37,693 nucleotides of DNA from assembly GCA_905250885.1 (NCBI GenBank), contig CAJNOQ010001001.1:1-37693 (forward strand), in the 5' to 3' direction. The position numbers were made by a program, and so were the translations under genes. Under the pieces are notes generated by a model. That model worked only from the letters and a program-made list of their open reading frames with translations. It had not been told where the DNA came from and searched no databases. This DNA is from Didymodactylos carnosus (lineage: Eukaryota; Rotifera; Eurotatoria; Philodinida; Philodinidae). Of the stretch, positions 1 through 13,534 are shown piece after piece; the stretch's first letter is position 1; every line of letters starts with the position of its first letter.

Positions 1-477
1 CAGACTTGAAACCGTAGTAAATCTTGATCAAGTTTTTCCAAGGACATCAAGTGCAGAGGTATCAATAAATCTTGATCAAGAATTTTCAAGAAAAAAAATC
101 TTTAAAGAACTTGTGCAGATTTTCTCCTTCTGCAAGACGTGGGAAATTTAGTCCAAACATTACATTAGATAACTGACTATTATACGTGTTTAAGAGTGGG
201 AGATATTACTTGAGTGGGAAGATATTACTGTTCCCATCAAGCGCACTCGTTAAGTCATCAGTATCATGTGATTGCTTGACTTAGCTCTGATAGCATCGAT
301 AAGGATATTCAATTCAATTCAGTTCAATTAATAAGAAGTAAAAGAGAAGAAAAAAAACATTTGTGGAAATAAAAGTAATTTTCAGTTTTTTCGGAGCTGA
401 TATCCCTCTGATTCAGGCCTGATAAAAATACTTAGCTGATTGAACTTTTCAGACCGAGCTGATCGTCGATTACTGAT
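1..477. other. Intergenic DNA, no gene seen
   Basis: No open reading frame or splice pattern here looks coding. A 15-base direct repeat, TAAATCTTGATCAAG, occurs at 18-32 and again at 66-80; each copy contains the palindrome CTTGATCAAG. A second weak direct repeat (AGTGGGAGATATTACT-like) lies near 196-240. A run of ATTCAATTCAATTCA-like sequence is near 310-330. Confidence 0.6.
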
Positions 478-486
478 TTGAATGCA

Positions 487-596
487 GGTTGTTTTCCGCT
501 AGCCGTCAAAGATAGCCGTCAGAAGCCACTTTCTAGATGAAAAGACGTAGAAAGTAACTCATGACGGCTATCTTTGACGGCTAGCGGAAAACAACC
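487..596. mobile_element. 110-bp MITE with perfect 35-bp TIRs and 9-bp TSD (MULE-like)
   Basis: The left arm 487-521 begins GGTTGTTTTCCGCTAGCCGT and is matched exactly, as reverse complement, by 562-596. The arms enclose a 40-base centre that is itself partly complementary (CACTTTCT against AGAAAGTA). The element is bracketed by a perfect 9-base direct duplication, TTGAATGCA, at 478-486 and 597-605. Perfect terminal repeats plus a 9-base target duplication are typical of Mutator-like (MULE) non-autonomous elements. The superfamily is inferred from the duplication length only; no transposase is encoded. The lack of decay in both arms suggests a young insertion. Confidence 0.85.
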
Positions 597-605
597 TTGA
601 ATGCA

Positions 606-1165
606 TCGGATATTAGAGGATCTTTAGTACATTTGCTCTGATAGGTCATCATCCCTGACAAAAACAATTGGTTGACGCAATTTTTCACAATGTCCTATGA
701 TAATGAATTATGAATTTTTCTCCTGAAATTTAACTTTTAGGCAGCAGGTAATGATCTTGACTTTGGGAGAGATTTTGCCTATTTTCTCAACTTAGACTCC
801 TGAGGTGTAAGAGTCTGTGCAACTCACTCTCTATAAAAAGTGATTAATAATTCAGAAACATGGCTATAAAGTCTGGTAAATCGGCTCTAAAATGCTTCTG
901 GGATTAGGTGTCGCTCTTTTTTATTATATTAAATCACTTAGACCGTTAAAAACTAACGATAAAATGTTTGTTAAGTGGTAATTTCTGTTAACCAATAAGA
1001 AAGAAGAAATACTATCCTTTGTTAGATAGAAAAGCAAAGAAAAGAAACAGAAAACATTATAACAATAATGAAATTTAGGCATTCTTTTAGTTTCGAAGCT
1101 CCTACAAACACTTTTAGTTGTTTCAACGGAGCTAAACAGCTAAAAGTATTATGCGGATCATTCTG
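606..1165. other. Intergenic DNA, no gene seen
   Basis: AT-rich sequence without a credible coding region or clear repeat. Confidence 0.5.
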
Positions 1166-1244
1166 TTAACCCTTTCCAGCCTGATGGTGCTATTTGGCAA
1201 CACTTTTTGCTGTGTTTTCGAAACAGCCGGCTGGAAAGGGTTAA
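1166..1244. mobile_element. piggyBac-type mini-element flanked by TTAA
   Basis: The sequence TTAACCCTTTCCAGCC at 1166-1181 is repeated as the exact reverse complement GGCTGGAAAGGGTTAA at 1229-1244. The structure is therefore TTAA, a 71-base body with 12-base inverted ends starting CCC, then TTAA. TTAA target duplication and ends starting CCC are hallmarks of the piggyBac superfamily. There is no coding capacity, so this would be a non-autonomous remnant. The short length leaves some chance of a fortuitous hairpin. Confidence 0.65.
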
Positions 1245-1369
1245 TAATTCTTCCAAGTGTTTACCGATTTTGCTTTTCTTATGTCGATCGAGAAGAGTTT
1301 TTGATTTCCTTTTAGTCAGCATGCAGAAATCATCATCATTCTATCCTTCTAACGTGCGTTTCTAAAAGG

Positions 1370-1700
1370 AACTTAAGTCAAACCTAAGTGGGTTTCTTAA
1401 AAAACCCTAAGTTAGGCAGAGGTCATGCAGTAAAAGCCATGCGTATTTTTATACAACTTAGGTTATTTTACAGCAATTTTTTGAAGAAAATCTCTGGAAA
1501 ATCATGTTCTGTCTAATTATGATGGGTAGGATGGGCTACAGACTTTCAATAAAGAAGTTACAAAATTTAAATGATTTTCTACTTAAAAGTTTAAGCGAGA
1601 TCGAGCGGTGACTTAAGTTAAGCAATGTTTGAGAAACATACTTAGCTAAAAAGTTTGACTTAAGACGAATTTTTCACTTAAGTTTTGCTGAAGTTTTTTT
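1370..1700. repeat. Cluster of CTTAAGT/ACTTAGG motifs, degenerate inverted repeat
   Basis: The motif CTTAAG or a close variant recurs near 1372, 1611, 1659 and 1676, with related CCTAAGT and ACTTAGG copies between. The segment CTTAAGTCAAAC near 1371 pairs with GTTTGACTTAAG near 1653, and TTTCTTAAAAAA near 1393 pairs with TTTTTTAAGAAA near 1693. This looks like an old inverted-repeat element whose arms have decayed. No target duplication was found. Confidence 0.35.
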
Positions 1701-1881
1701 AAGAAACTGGTCTCGACTCCCTAACCGAAACTCTGCAGCCAACACAACGATCTTAAAAGATCTGAGAAATCTGAAGTGTGTTTGGGCAGAATCAGTATGT
1801 ATTTGTAGAGCTTCACGGTTTCCACCGTATGCTGACCATTGTTACGTTGAACAATGTTTTTAGTTTTAGATATTTGACGGT

Positions 1882-3287
1882 ATGTCTTATCCATTTCTTG
1901 AAATATTGTTTGATAAAAATAAAGATAAAATTGATTCGAAAGACGATGCATTGATACTGTTTACACACTGGTGCTTAGTATCTCATGGATTTCAACGTCT
2001 AAATGGAAACCAAGTATGGATATATTCTTTTATTCATTACGTTTCGAACTATCTGTTTTTTATGTTTTTGTTTAGAAAACAGAATTACTTCCGTCGGATT
2101 GGACAAATCGTCCAGATAATTCAATTACAATGGAATACACAAAAAATGATATTGGATATAATTTGAGATTATTCGATGTCGAAGGAGTCTTCTTTGCACA
2201 TTTATTCGTAAGCTGATAAACAATTTCAACAACTAAGCATGGTTTTTCAAAAGTTCACTCCTGTTCAATGATTTCTTTTACTTTAAGTAAATAAAATGAC
2301 ATATTTTTTTTTCTCATTCTAGCGTAATAAACAAGGTCGTCACGTTGAAGTTAGTTTTAGCGTGAATGATCATGTACATGATAATTTCAAAGAATTTCAT
2401 TCGTAAGATCACCTTTTTCTGATGCGACTTATTATATACATTAACTCTTGTTTTCTTTAGCGCTTACAAGAATTTAAATGATTTGAAAAAAGAATTTCAT
2501 GAAAAAATTGATTCGCTAACTAATGGTGGCGGCACGGGTACAACCGACTCAAGTGTCGAGTTAAAAACCACTCAAGCATCTCAACAACAGCAGGGATCAT
2601 CATCATCATCAAATCAAGGAGGAAGAATTGGAGGACACCAACCTCAACGACAACAACCAGATATTGATCCATTAATTGATCCACTAGCGGCCAGAAGATA
2701 TGTTCCATTCGGAGGAGCATGGTAAGAGCTGTTAAATTTATTTTCAAACGATAGTACTCCACTATTATTGTCACAATTGTTAAGTTGTATTTGTTTATTA
2801 TTTAGGCCTGGCGGAATGGGTGGTGGATACGGAAGTTCAGATTTAGATCCATTTGGACGTTCGAATAGAATGGGAGGTATGATTGTTCATATTGTTGCTT
2901 ATATTCTAATTAACAGTTGTTTCTGCCCTTTTTAGGAATGCACATGGATCCTAGAGTTTTTCAACCTCGGTAAGTATTTCATCAGTTGACGTTTGTTAGT
3001 TCAATCAATAGAATGATTATTTCACAACATTCTACAAAATGATCATTTTCTTGATTCATCTATCGTTCTTTCCGGTTTTGTTTGAAATAACAAGTGAAAT
3101 TTTTTTCTATTTAGACCACCTGGTGCTCGTTACACTCCGCCTGGTCCACTGGCACCAGAGTAAGTCGTATAATAATGATGAAAAGAGTCATATTTAGTAA
3201 TATTGATCTTCTTGAAGTCCATTTCAAGAACCAAATCCGGATCATTTACGTCCACCTTATCATGGTTTAGATGATATGTACAATTAG
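1882..3287 (+). CDS. PSMF1: Proteasome inhibitor/regulator PI31
   Basis: PI31 binds the 20S proteasome and modulates its activity and assembly; in other animals it also partners Fbxo7 and links proteasomes to transport. Exons: 1882-2013, 2076-2207, 2323-2402, 2461-2721, 2806-2876, 2936-2969, 3115-3159, 3218-3287, all GT-AG. They sum to 825 bases, 274 aa, against 271 in human. The N-terminal half (about residues 1-140) aligns with the PI31 FP domain, including KTELLPSDW against human KKSELLPAGW. A Gly/Ser/Gln-rich linker (about 139-178) precedes the proline/glycine-rich tail with DPLAARRYVPFGGAWPGG, SDLDPFG, PPGARYTPPGP and NPDHLRPP. The protein ends LDDMYN, keeping the hydrophobic-Tyr-X form used to dock proteasome alpha pockets. 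The start is the first ATG preceding the FP-domain sequence. A possible AATAAA poly(A) signal lies near 3647. Confidence 0.95.
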
Positions 3288-6200
3288 ACAAAGAAAGCAA
3301 TGAACAGTGAAGATTAAACACAATCAAAACAGAACATTCATATAGTTTTCTTTTTTTGAGCAAATGTATCTTCTTGAGTATATATTCTAATTACTTTGTT
3401 ATTATTAATCGAGAATTGTTAATCGAGAATATGCAGGGTTTATGCTACTAAAGTTTTCTTTTTTATTCGATAGAAAAGATGCAGAAATAGATTGATTATT
3501 TTTTTTCCGATGTGCGTAAATTGTTTCTTAATAGACGGATTTCTGTTGAAATTTCTTCGAAATGTTTTCAAAAATGCCCAGTTTTGCCGGATTAGATTAA
3601 ATTGGAAATCATTATGAAAGGTCAGAAACTGTTTAAAACATCTGCGCAATAAAAAAAAATGTGAGAATATAGAGCTCTGAGAGTTCTTTTAGCTAAAACT
3701 GAAAATAATATTGTTTGTTCTATACTGAGCAAAAAAAAGTTCCGCTATTACATCAGTAGGTCAAGGTTTTTGTGAATGTTTTTGTTCTAGATAAATTTAA
3801 GAAATGTTTTGCGGTAAAATGCGATGAAACAAATTTATAGTCGCTTTCAAAAAGGACTTTATTTGCGTTTCCAAATTTTTATTGGTAGTGAGAATTGACC
3901 GCACCAGATGAATAACAGTGGCGTTAGTTACCTAAGACAAAATGTAGAAGATAATGACTATGAAACAAAACATATCAATATAAAATCTGACGTTTCCTTT
4001 CTTCAGATAGTTAGCCGTTTCCTGATATGGTGAAAACAAAATAAAAACAAAAATCTGTAAGTGTGTAATAATCGACGTTTATCTCAATAGTGAAGTTACA
4101 TGGAAATATAGTTTTTCAACCTTACTTGATGTTCCAGATTGAAGATGTGACAGTTTCAATCTTTTTCTCGTACTTTCTAGAACTAGTTTTACCTGCATAA
4201 CATCCATCATTCAATTTTCTACAAGACAAAAATGTCGTGAGTGTTATATAACGAAATGTAAAAGTAAAAAATGGAATCAAAAGTTCTACAAAGACAGAAA
4301 TTCTCGCATAAGAGAACCTATTTTTTCAATTTAGAAAAAATCGTCTTGTAGTTTCGCCCTACATATTTCTCTTTTTATTAAAAATGCACTGATGAAACTA
4401 AATGTTAGTCGGTTTTACTTGATTTCATGAACTTAATCTTACCATCCTGTAATTTGATTTAAATAGATATTATTATTCACGACGAGAAAGAGCCCAGTTG
4501 TTAACGTTTTCTTTTTCATCTATCGAAAGACCAACAAATGCACAAAGCAGTTTTTTTGCGTTTGGAATTTTTTGTAGAATTTTTGATCTCCTTGATCACT
4601 TTTGCATTTTATTATATAACATTCATGACATTTTTCTTGTAGAGAATTGAATCAGAAATGTTTTGCAAAAATATCGGCTCATAAAGGCCTAGAGAGTACG
4701 AGAAAAATGAGAATACTATGATACCACCACCATTTCTTCTGAACCACTCGTTATACAAAAAATATACTCATTGATGAGAAATGAATGAAAATTGTGACTA
4801 CGTATAGATTATTCATCACTTTGGTTGTAGAAAAATGATGGATCTGAACATCTAGATTCTTGTTTTGAGTACGTAAACGTATTTTTATGTTACTCTTGTC
4901 TTTTAAACTAGAAGAGCGAGAAGAGGTCTTCATCAAAGCAACTTGAGGTTAATTAAATTAAATAATCAAGATTCTGTTGCTTTTCTGTAGATTTTTACCT
5001 CGTTTTTTTATGTATCTATTTTTTTTAATTTATTTTCTTTATTTTGTCATTTTATGTCATAAACAACATGCTAGCACAAGCTTTGATTTGTTTAACCTAC
5101 AATTTATATTCAAGCAGAATTTAAATGATGTAAATAAACTGTCCCAATGTTTTGTTTTTTTCTATATGTAGTTTGTTGCTCAAAATTGTTGTTATTGTCG
5201 AAGAGTTCACGATAACACGTTCATAAAAATGTAACTCTATTCATCTAATGCAAACAATAAAAATATTGTTAGAATACTAATAACCAATTACAGTTGTCTT
5301 TCTTTCGATGAATGTAGTTAAAAACATAGAATAAACACGGGTATTTGTTAGCTCAGTCTGATATTCTGTTCGATACGAAAACAGGAAATATAATTCGTGG
5401 TATTGATCATTTATTTCAAGTAAATGCATGTTTTTTCTTTCCATTTTAGATATTTTAATTAAATTTTGAATACTCTCAATGAAGTTCCTAAAACTGTGAC
5501 AGTAAAACTGTTTGGTAAATGAACAATTCTTATTAAAAATATCAACGTTCTCTTGAAACAATATACATCAAAATTAATATTTATAACTTAATGATTATTT
5601 ATTTTAAACGAATGATATTACATAACTTCTGATAATGCATTAGATGAATAATACTGCACAATTGTACAGAGAAGTCACGTATGAATATTAAAAGATAGTT
5701 TGAAGCAGACATCTTCTGTGAATAGTATTATATTGATATGCCTAGTGTTTACATGATGACTAATCAACTTTGATTAAGTCTTTTGACAGATGAGTACTGA
5801 GTTTTTGGTATGTCGAGTTGTTATCAAATTTTTTTGTGGAATTCTCTCAGATCAAACAAGTTTTAGTTGACGAAATATTTGTTCAACTTTGGTTTAATAT
5901 GTTTTACTTACGTTTGATAGTATATGTCGGACAATTGAAGTTTAGACAACGCAGTTAATTCTTATCAATCGCTTAGTTTGTCCATAAAAGAATTAAGAGT
6001 TGAAACGAATGAATATAGAAAATACATGACATTATTTATATGTGTACGGAATGAAAGAAATCGTTCATTGATAATAAAGTGCGTCTTGCATTATTCTTCG
6101 TACTTCAGACAATAACAAAAATGGAACTGTTGGTAATTCAGAGTATCAGTGCATTGTTGATATGTGGCATAATGATGTTTTTTCTAAAACAATTTAACGA

Positions 6201-7025
6201 AGATGATGATAAAGATTTATATTTTACATCGTAAAGACGTATGTCCCAATAAACAAGATTGCGTCGTGATTCCAGATAGTCATGGAACGCGTTTAATCAT
6301 CCGCCATTGAGTTAATGAGAATTATCGTCACTACTCATATAGATAAAAAAAAGTAAAAAGCTATTGAACAATTCAACATCACAAAAATTATCGCAATGAA
6401 AACTAAAACTTGGACTTTCCAAGTGAAATAGTTTTCGTGATGGTGAGTTTTGATACGTTAAACTTTATTGCTTTGTGACAAGTTAACACATATCACTCAA
6501 TGAAAGAGTAAAATTCAATTTTGGGAGGTTCATGTGTAACTTCCTCGTTGTTTTGCTTTTCTTTCCTTTTCATTTAATTGGAAAGTTAACCAGTTTACAT
6601 ACAGTTATCACTATTTACGTTTTGACATTAAATTTGTTAAAGATCAAGTACCTTTTAATAAACAAACATCAGATGATTTATTGAAAAGTAGAAACAAACA
6701 CTTGACTTAAAGTCTCCTTTTGATTTAAAGCAGAAATAAAATACAAAAACAAAAAACGCAATAAAAACTGGTCATATTTGTTGCGCTGCATTGTAAAACA
6801 AGCCAAGAAAAAGCATTATTTGTATCTCAAAGTAATAATGAAAAATCTATCGCGTTATGATATAATAATTGTTGTTGTCTTGAATTTTATCAAGCAAAAT
6901 GCGTATACTATTGTTTTCTAGTTTATCGCTATTCTCTATTTATTCTAGATCACTTTGATTAATTTGTTCAGGTTTGACTGTGCATTTTTCTTGTTTGACG
7001 TATAACAATTTAGAAATTATCAAAC
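3288..7025. other. 3.7-kb intergenic region, no supported gene
   Basis: It holds the 3' UTR of the PI31 gene and the promoter of the RBBP4-like gene. The longest open frames (for example 5277-5561 on the minus strand) have no recognisable domain, no consistent splice partners and strongly AT-driven composition. No clear long repeat was seen. Confidence 0.5.
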
Positions 7026-9622
<2,597 letters not shown>

Positions 9623-10786
9623 AAATATTTTATTTTTGTACATGTTATTATTAAAAAGAAACTTGTCTCTTTTTTTATATCGTGAAACGATAATTTTTTT
9701 TTCGTACTATGTTGAATGAATATATCTGTATGTATATGCCTCTGTCAAATATGTGAAATACAAATAACAAATTTAAATGAACACACTGTTTAAACTAATG
9801 CGCCGAATAGGAATGATATTATTCTATAGACAACATCTTAAGGAAATAGTAAAGTTACAAAATTCAGTCGTTTGTGTACTCCGTATTCTCAGAGATTTAT
9901 TCAAAAAAATAAAATAAAGCAGTTAGAGTTGTGTTTTGAAGACATTTTGCGTTCAATCTCTTTAATTTCCAGAAGAAATCACTTAAATCTCTTTCATGAG
10001 TACGACGATACAACATAATATTTCTTTCGATGGACAAATGGGAAATAAATCTGGTTCATTATATGAACAAAGCAAACGGAATCAAAATTTTCGATAAGGT
10101 ATCTCCTACCAAGGAAACCAAGCTATTGATCAGAAACGAGTGAAGAAAGCGCTACAGCGATCTTCGATGACATACATCTTTGTTATTTAAGTGTTTTCTA
10201 ACAGTTTTTAGTCGATTAAAGTCAATGTTTTCGTTATGCAGTTAACAGGCTATTCAAAAGTTATTAAATGTCTGTTTTCGTTGATCTGGATCTGTAAACT
10301 AGTCTCACAGCATCACTAAATGATTTGCCAATAGTTAAACTGTTAGTTTATTGTACCTGATGAAGTCCTGCCATCATAATGCATCGCTACTGTACGATTG
10401 TTCACTCAAATTTAGTAGAAAGCCGCTTTGCTTAGAATCACAGAACATATGAATAGTTAATTTCAATTTTTAAGCCTTAGCATGCATCAATACCAAAGTA
10501 ACTTAAAACCCGAAAATTATCAAAAAAACATACCCCTATAATGGATAATAAGATTGCAGATATGTTTATTTCAAAAACACAGATCTTGATTCGAGCTAGC
10601 AGACATATTAAATAAGTGTTAAAACATAAAGCCTCATTAGATAAGAGTTATAGGTGGCAAACTACTAACTGTACTGGGTACAGAGTCGTGGAGCAGTAAA
10701 AAGAAGCAAGTGTGGTGGAGTTTTTTGAGAGTACGGTATGAACTTTTTGAGAGAATTTGTTTTTCCTTTACTATAATCTTCTGGAC
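9623..10786. other. Intergenic DNA and 3' UTR
   Basis: It contains the 3' UTR of the RBBP4-like gene, with an AATAAAATAAA run near 9908 that could serve for polyadenylation. Nothing coding is evident. Confidence 0.5.
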
Positions 10787-10820
10787 AGACTTCGCCCGAA
10801 AAAGAATCGGGAGAAAGTCT
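10787..10820. repeat. Compact hairpin downstream of the minus-strand small gene
   Basis: AGACTTCGCCCGA at 10787-10799 pairs with TCGGGAGAAAGTCT at 10807-10820 (AGACTT/AAGTCT and CCCGA/TCGGG with a small bulge). It sits just outside the inverted-duplication arm. Function unknown; it may simply be a relic of an element. Confidence 0.4.
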
Positions 10821-10895
10821 ATTAATTAGGAGAATGCAGCGAAATCAAAAAGCAGATAAGATGTACACCGCAACGATTGTTACGGGACTGCCTGA

Positions 10896-11450
10896 GTATA
10901 GTCCATCGCACATATCGTCAATCTTCCAAAATAATTCAGAGATCATAGCTAAGACTATTTTCTTTTCATTAGCAAACAGTGTAATAGTCAAGTTGTTAAG
11001 GTAAACATGTTTATATCTAATCAATATCCTTATTTTGATATAAAACCGTCTCTTCATTGCGAACATTTCCATTGGCATCGTACGTACTGCTTTTTCGGCG
11101 TCCAGTTTGTGGTGGTGGTAAATCAAAGATACTACTTCGTCGACGTTGAGTGGAATTCATGCTCGTGGAGGCTGATGATGAATTTCTCTTCGCTCTTGAA
11201 CACAACTCAATAGTTTCACTAACACATCGTTCAATATCTATTTCACCTTCTTGATATTTGAGAATCAATTGTTTTATATTATTCCGTAGTTGTAGAGGAT
11301 CTTTAGCATCATAAGTGTCACTGTCTTCGCGATTGAAACTTGTTTCTGCTTCAGAAACAGCCATTATGTAAAAATCACGAAACTTTCAAATAAAACTAGA
11401 AACTAAATCTTTCCTAGACGTTTATATACCTGCGACGATAATACGTAACT
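10896..11450. repeat. Arm 1 of a large inverted duplication
   Basis: This segment is similar, in reverse complement, to 12297-13151. Shared sequence runs from the upstream region (ACGTCTAGGAAAGATTTAGT) through the ATG and most of the small gene, and ends near GATGGACTATACT. Arm 2 is longer because it carries an insertion of about 310 bases. Confidence 0.85.
11017..11364 (-). CDS. Small unrecognised protein with RRRSS/RRKSS motifs
   Basis: Single open frame of 115 aa starting MAVSEAETSFNREDSDTYDA and ending YQNKDID with a TAG stop. I do not recognise the family. The N-terminal half is acidic and predicted helical (LQLRNNIKQLILKYQEGEID), followed by a Ser/Arg-rich stretch with two basophilic kinase-like sites, QRRRSSIFD and GRRKSSTYD, about 20 residues apart. 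The first ATG is conserved in the duplicated copy on the plus strand (12388), as is about 85 bases upstream, which supports this start. The sequence similarity does not stop at the stop codon, so an extra downstream exon cannot be excluded. It could also be the N-terminal exon of a longer gene. Confidence 0.55.
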   Translation of the reverse strand: MAVSEAETSFNREDSDTYDAKDPLQLRNNIKQLILKYQEGEIDIERCVSETIELCSRAKRNSSSASTSMNSTQRRRSSIFDLPPPQTGRRKSSTYDANGNVRNEETVLYQNKDID

Positions 11451-12296
11451 CATCATAAAAGGAAGACAATTTTAAGTCTGAACTTTATCCGATGATTAAC
11501 AACAAATGTCACAGGTACATGATATTGATATTTAGAGGTGAAGCACATATTGCGACATTGCTTAATTTTTAATTGGAGGTATATTATGTTATATTCAGCT
11601 GTAGACATCAAACACACTGCGTTCATTTTCTTTCCTTTGATTTTATTCTTCTCCGTCCTATATTTTTTTCGTATGTGCTTGTATATATGTGCACAGCGCT
11701 TTATTTCTTTTTATAGAAAAGAACAAACTTTCTATTTTAATCTATATATTCAATTATTCAATGTCCAAAAGAAGCAGTGCTCATCCGATATTCTGCCAAC
11801 TTCTCAAACTAAAATTAAATTAACTAGAGAGGATCCATCTCCAATTGTTATATTAGTCTGAAGTACACAAGTTGTACTATATACTGATGTATTTTGTAGA
11901 AAAAGACCTTGTTTAGTTTTTGAGGTATGTAGCTCTCAATATTAGTGGTTAATGTTGAACAAATCATACTTTCTCTCCTTATATTCAGCAGTTAAAAAAA
12001 CTCTTTCTGACCACCATGACTTTCCGGCTTTCTCTACGAGTCATTACGGACTGAGGTAGTGTGTGTTCAAACGTGTAAAAACTATAATGAAGTAAAAAAT
12101 TTTCTTCCAAAAGATAGGTTCATCTTGTTCAAACTTTCTTATAACAGAGGAATTAGTAGAAAATAATGTCATAAAAAGAATATCTGCGTAATTCATTTTG
12201 TACCCAAAGTTCATTTGAATATTTTCTACGTATACGATTCGGGCTCTGAAGTTAAACAACTAGAAAAATGTCTTACTTTTATAGTGAGTCATTTAT
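11451..12296. other. Spacer between the arms of the inverted duplication
   Basis: About 850 bases of AT-rich DNA separate the two head-to-head gene copies, so it would hold both promoters. One open frame on the plus strand (11538-11861) is Phe/Tyr/Ile-rich and looks like chance. Confidence 0.5.
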
Positions 12297-13151
12297 TATC
12301 GTCGCAGCTACATGAACGTCTAGGAAAGATTTAGTTTCTAATTTTATCTGGAAGTTTCACATCTTCAATTTACGTGATTTTCATATAATGGCTGTTTCTG
12401 AAGCAGAAACAAGGTTCAATCACGAAGACAGCGACACTTATAATGCTAAATATCCTCTACAATTACGGAATAATATAAAAGAATTGATTCTCAAATATCA
12501 AGACGGTACAATGGATGTTAAACAGTGTATGGAACTATTGAGTTTCCTAGATAAAATCTTATGTACGTCCTATCTATTTCCTACTCGGATCCTGTAGGAT
12601 CCTAACATTCAGGATCCTATCATGATTCATTTAGAATCATCATAGTTTTTTAATAATCACATTTTCTTGTTAACATTCGAATAGGATCCTAAAAGAATCA
12701 TAGCAAATTCTACGACTTCCGGGTATTATTGATTTTAAAAGGATTCTATAGGATTTTGTTAGCATCTTGAGAAGCCGAAGCGAAATCCTATTAGGCTCTT
12801 GGTAGGGGTATGTCTAAAATCTTGTCAGGAAATTCATAGGTTTCTCACTGGGGTTATGATCAAGAACTAAGAGAAGTTTATCGTCATTTTCCACTAGCGT
12901 GAGTTTCACTCAACGTCAACGAAGTAGTATCTTTGATCTACCATCACAAGCTGGACGCCGATAAAACGATGCCAATGGAAATGTTCGCGATGAAGAGACG
13001 GTTTTATATCAAAATAAGGATATTGATTAGATATAAACATGTTTACGTTAACAACTTGACTATTACTCTGTTTGCTAATGAAAAGAAAATAGTCTTAGCT
13101 ATAATCTCTGATTAGAAGGCTCAGAATGTGTGTGATGGACTATACTTAGTA
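12297..13151 (+). pseudogene. Decayed inverted copy of the small gene at 11017-11364
   Basis: The copy starts with an intact ATG at 12388 (MAVSEAETRFNHEDSDTYNA) and follows its partner for about 48 residues up to DVKQCMELLS. It is then broken by about 310 bases of unrelated sequence and stops. Similarity resumes near 12858 and continues through TTCACTCAACGTCAACG and the GCTGGACGCC segment to about 13151. A further deletion of about 11 bases removes the second RRKSS-type site and shifts the frame. Upstream sequence matches the partner back to about 12297. It is either a pseudogene or a truncated 69-aa product. Confidence 0.75.
12546..12857. mobile_element. Insertion with repeated GGATCCTA motif inside the decayed copy
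   Basis: This stretch is absent from the partner arm. It contains several copies of GGATCCT (near 12586, 12595, 12612 and 12683) and related GGATTCTA/AATCCTA motifs, in both orientations because the core is palindromic. Exact ends and a target duplication could not be fixed because the flanks have diverged. Confidence 0.5.
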
Positions 13152-13534
13152 CAGTTAGTAGTGTGGCGCTTGAACACAACAAGTACTTTAATTTCAATCT
13201 TTCGGAAATCAAATATCGCTATTTCTTTCGAATTTCTACGACTATTATGGTCCTATTTAGAAATTTTATATTTCTGTTCTCCCTCGGTCTGTTTTGCTCG
13301 ATTATATTTTCAGTTTTTACTTGCATAGAAATAATCCATCACCTTTTTTTATAAGAATCACAATATTCTTAGCACAAATGCTTCTGTATCTTTGTTTTGT
13401 ACAAAAAACAAATAAAAAAATTACAAGATGAAGAATAAAATGTAAAATAAGTTTTATGCAAAAATAAACTTTGTATTAAAGATCCAATGATATTCATCCA
13501 GGAAAAGATGATAAGAAAATAAATAATTTGCAAT
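13152..13534. other. Intergenic DNA, 3' side of CFAP45
   Basis: It separates the decayed copy from the stop codon of the minus-strand CFAP45 gene. Read on the minus strand it should hold the CFAP45 3' UTR. No other feature seen. Confidence 0.5.

Noticed and set aside
5277..5561. 94-aa minus-strand open frame in the PSMF1-RBBP4 gap
   Set aside because: No recognised domain, no supporting splice sites or duplicate, and composition in line with AT-rich noncoding DNA.
11538..11861. 107-aa open frame in the spacer of the inverted duplication
   Set aside because: Aromatic-rich, unsupported and not present elsewhere.
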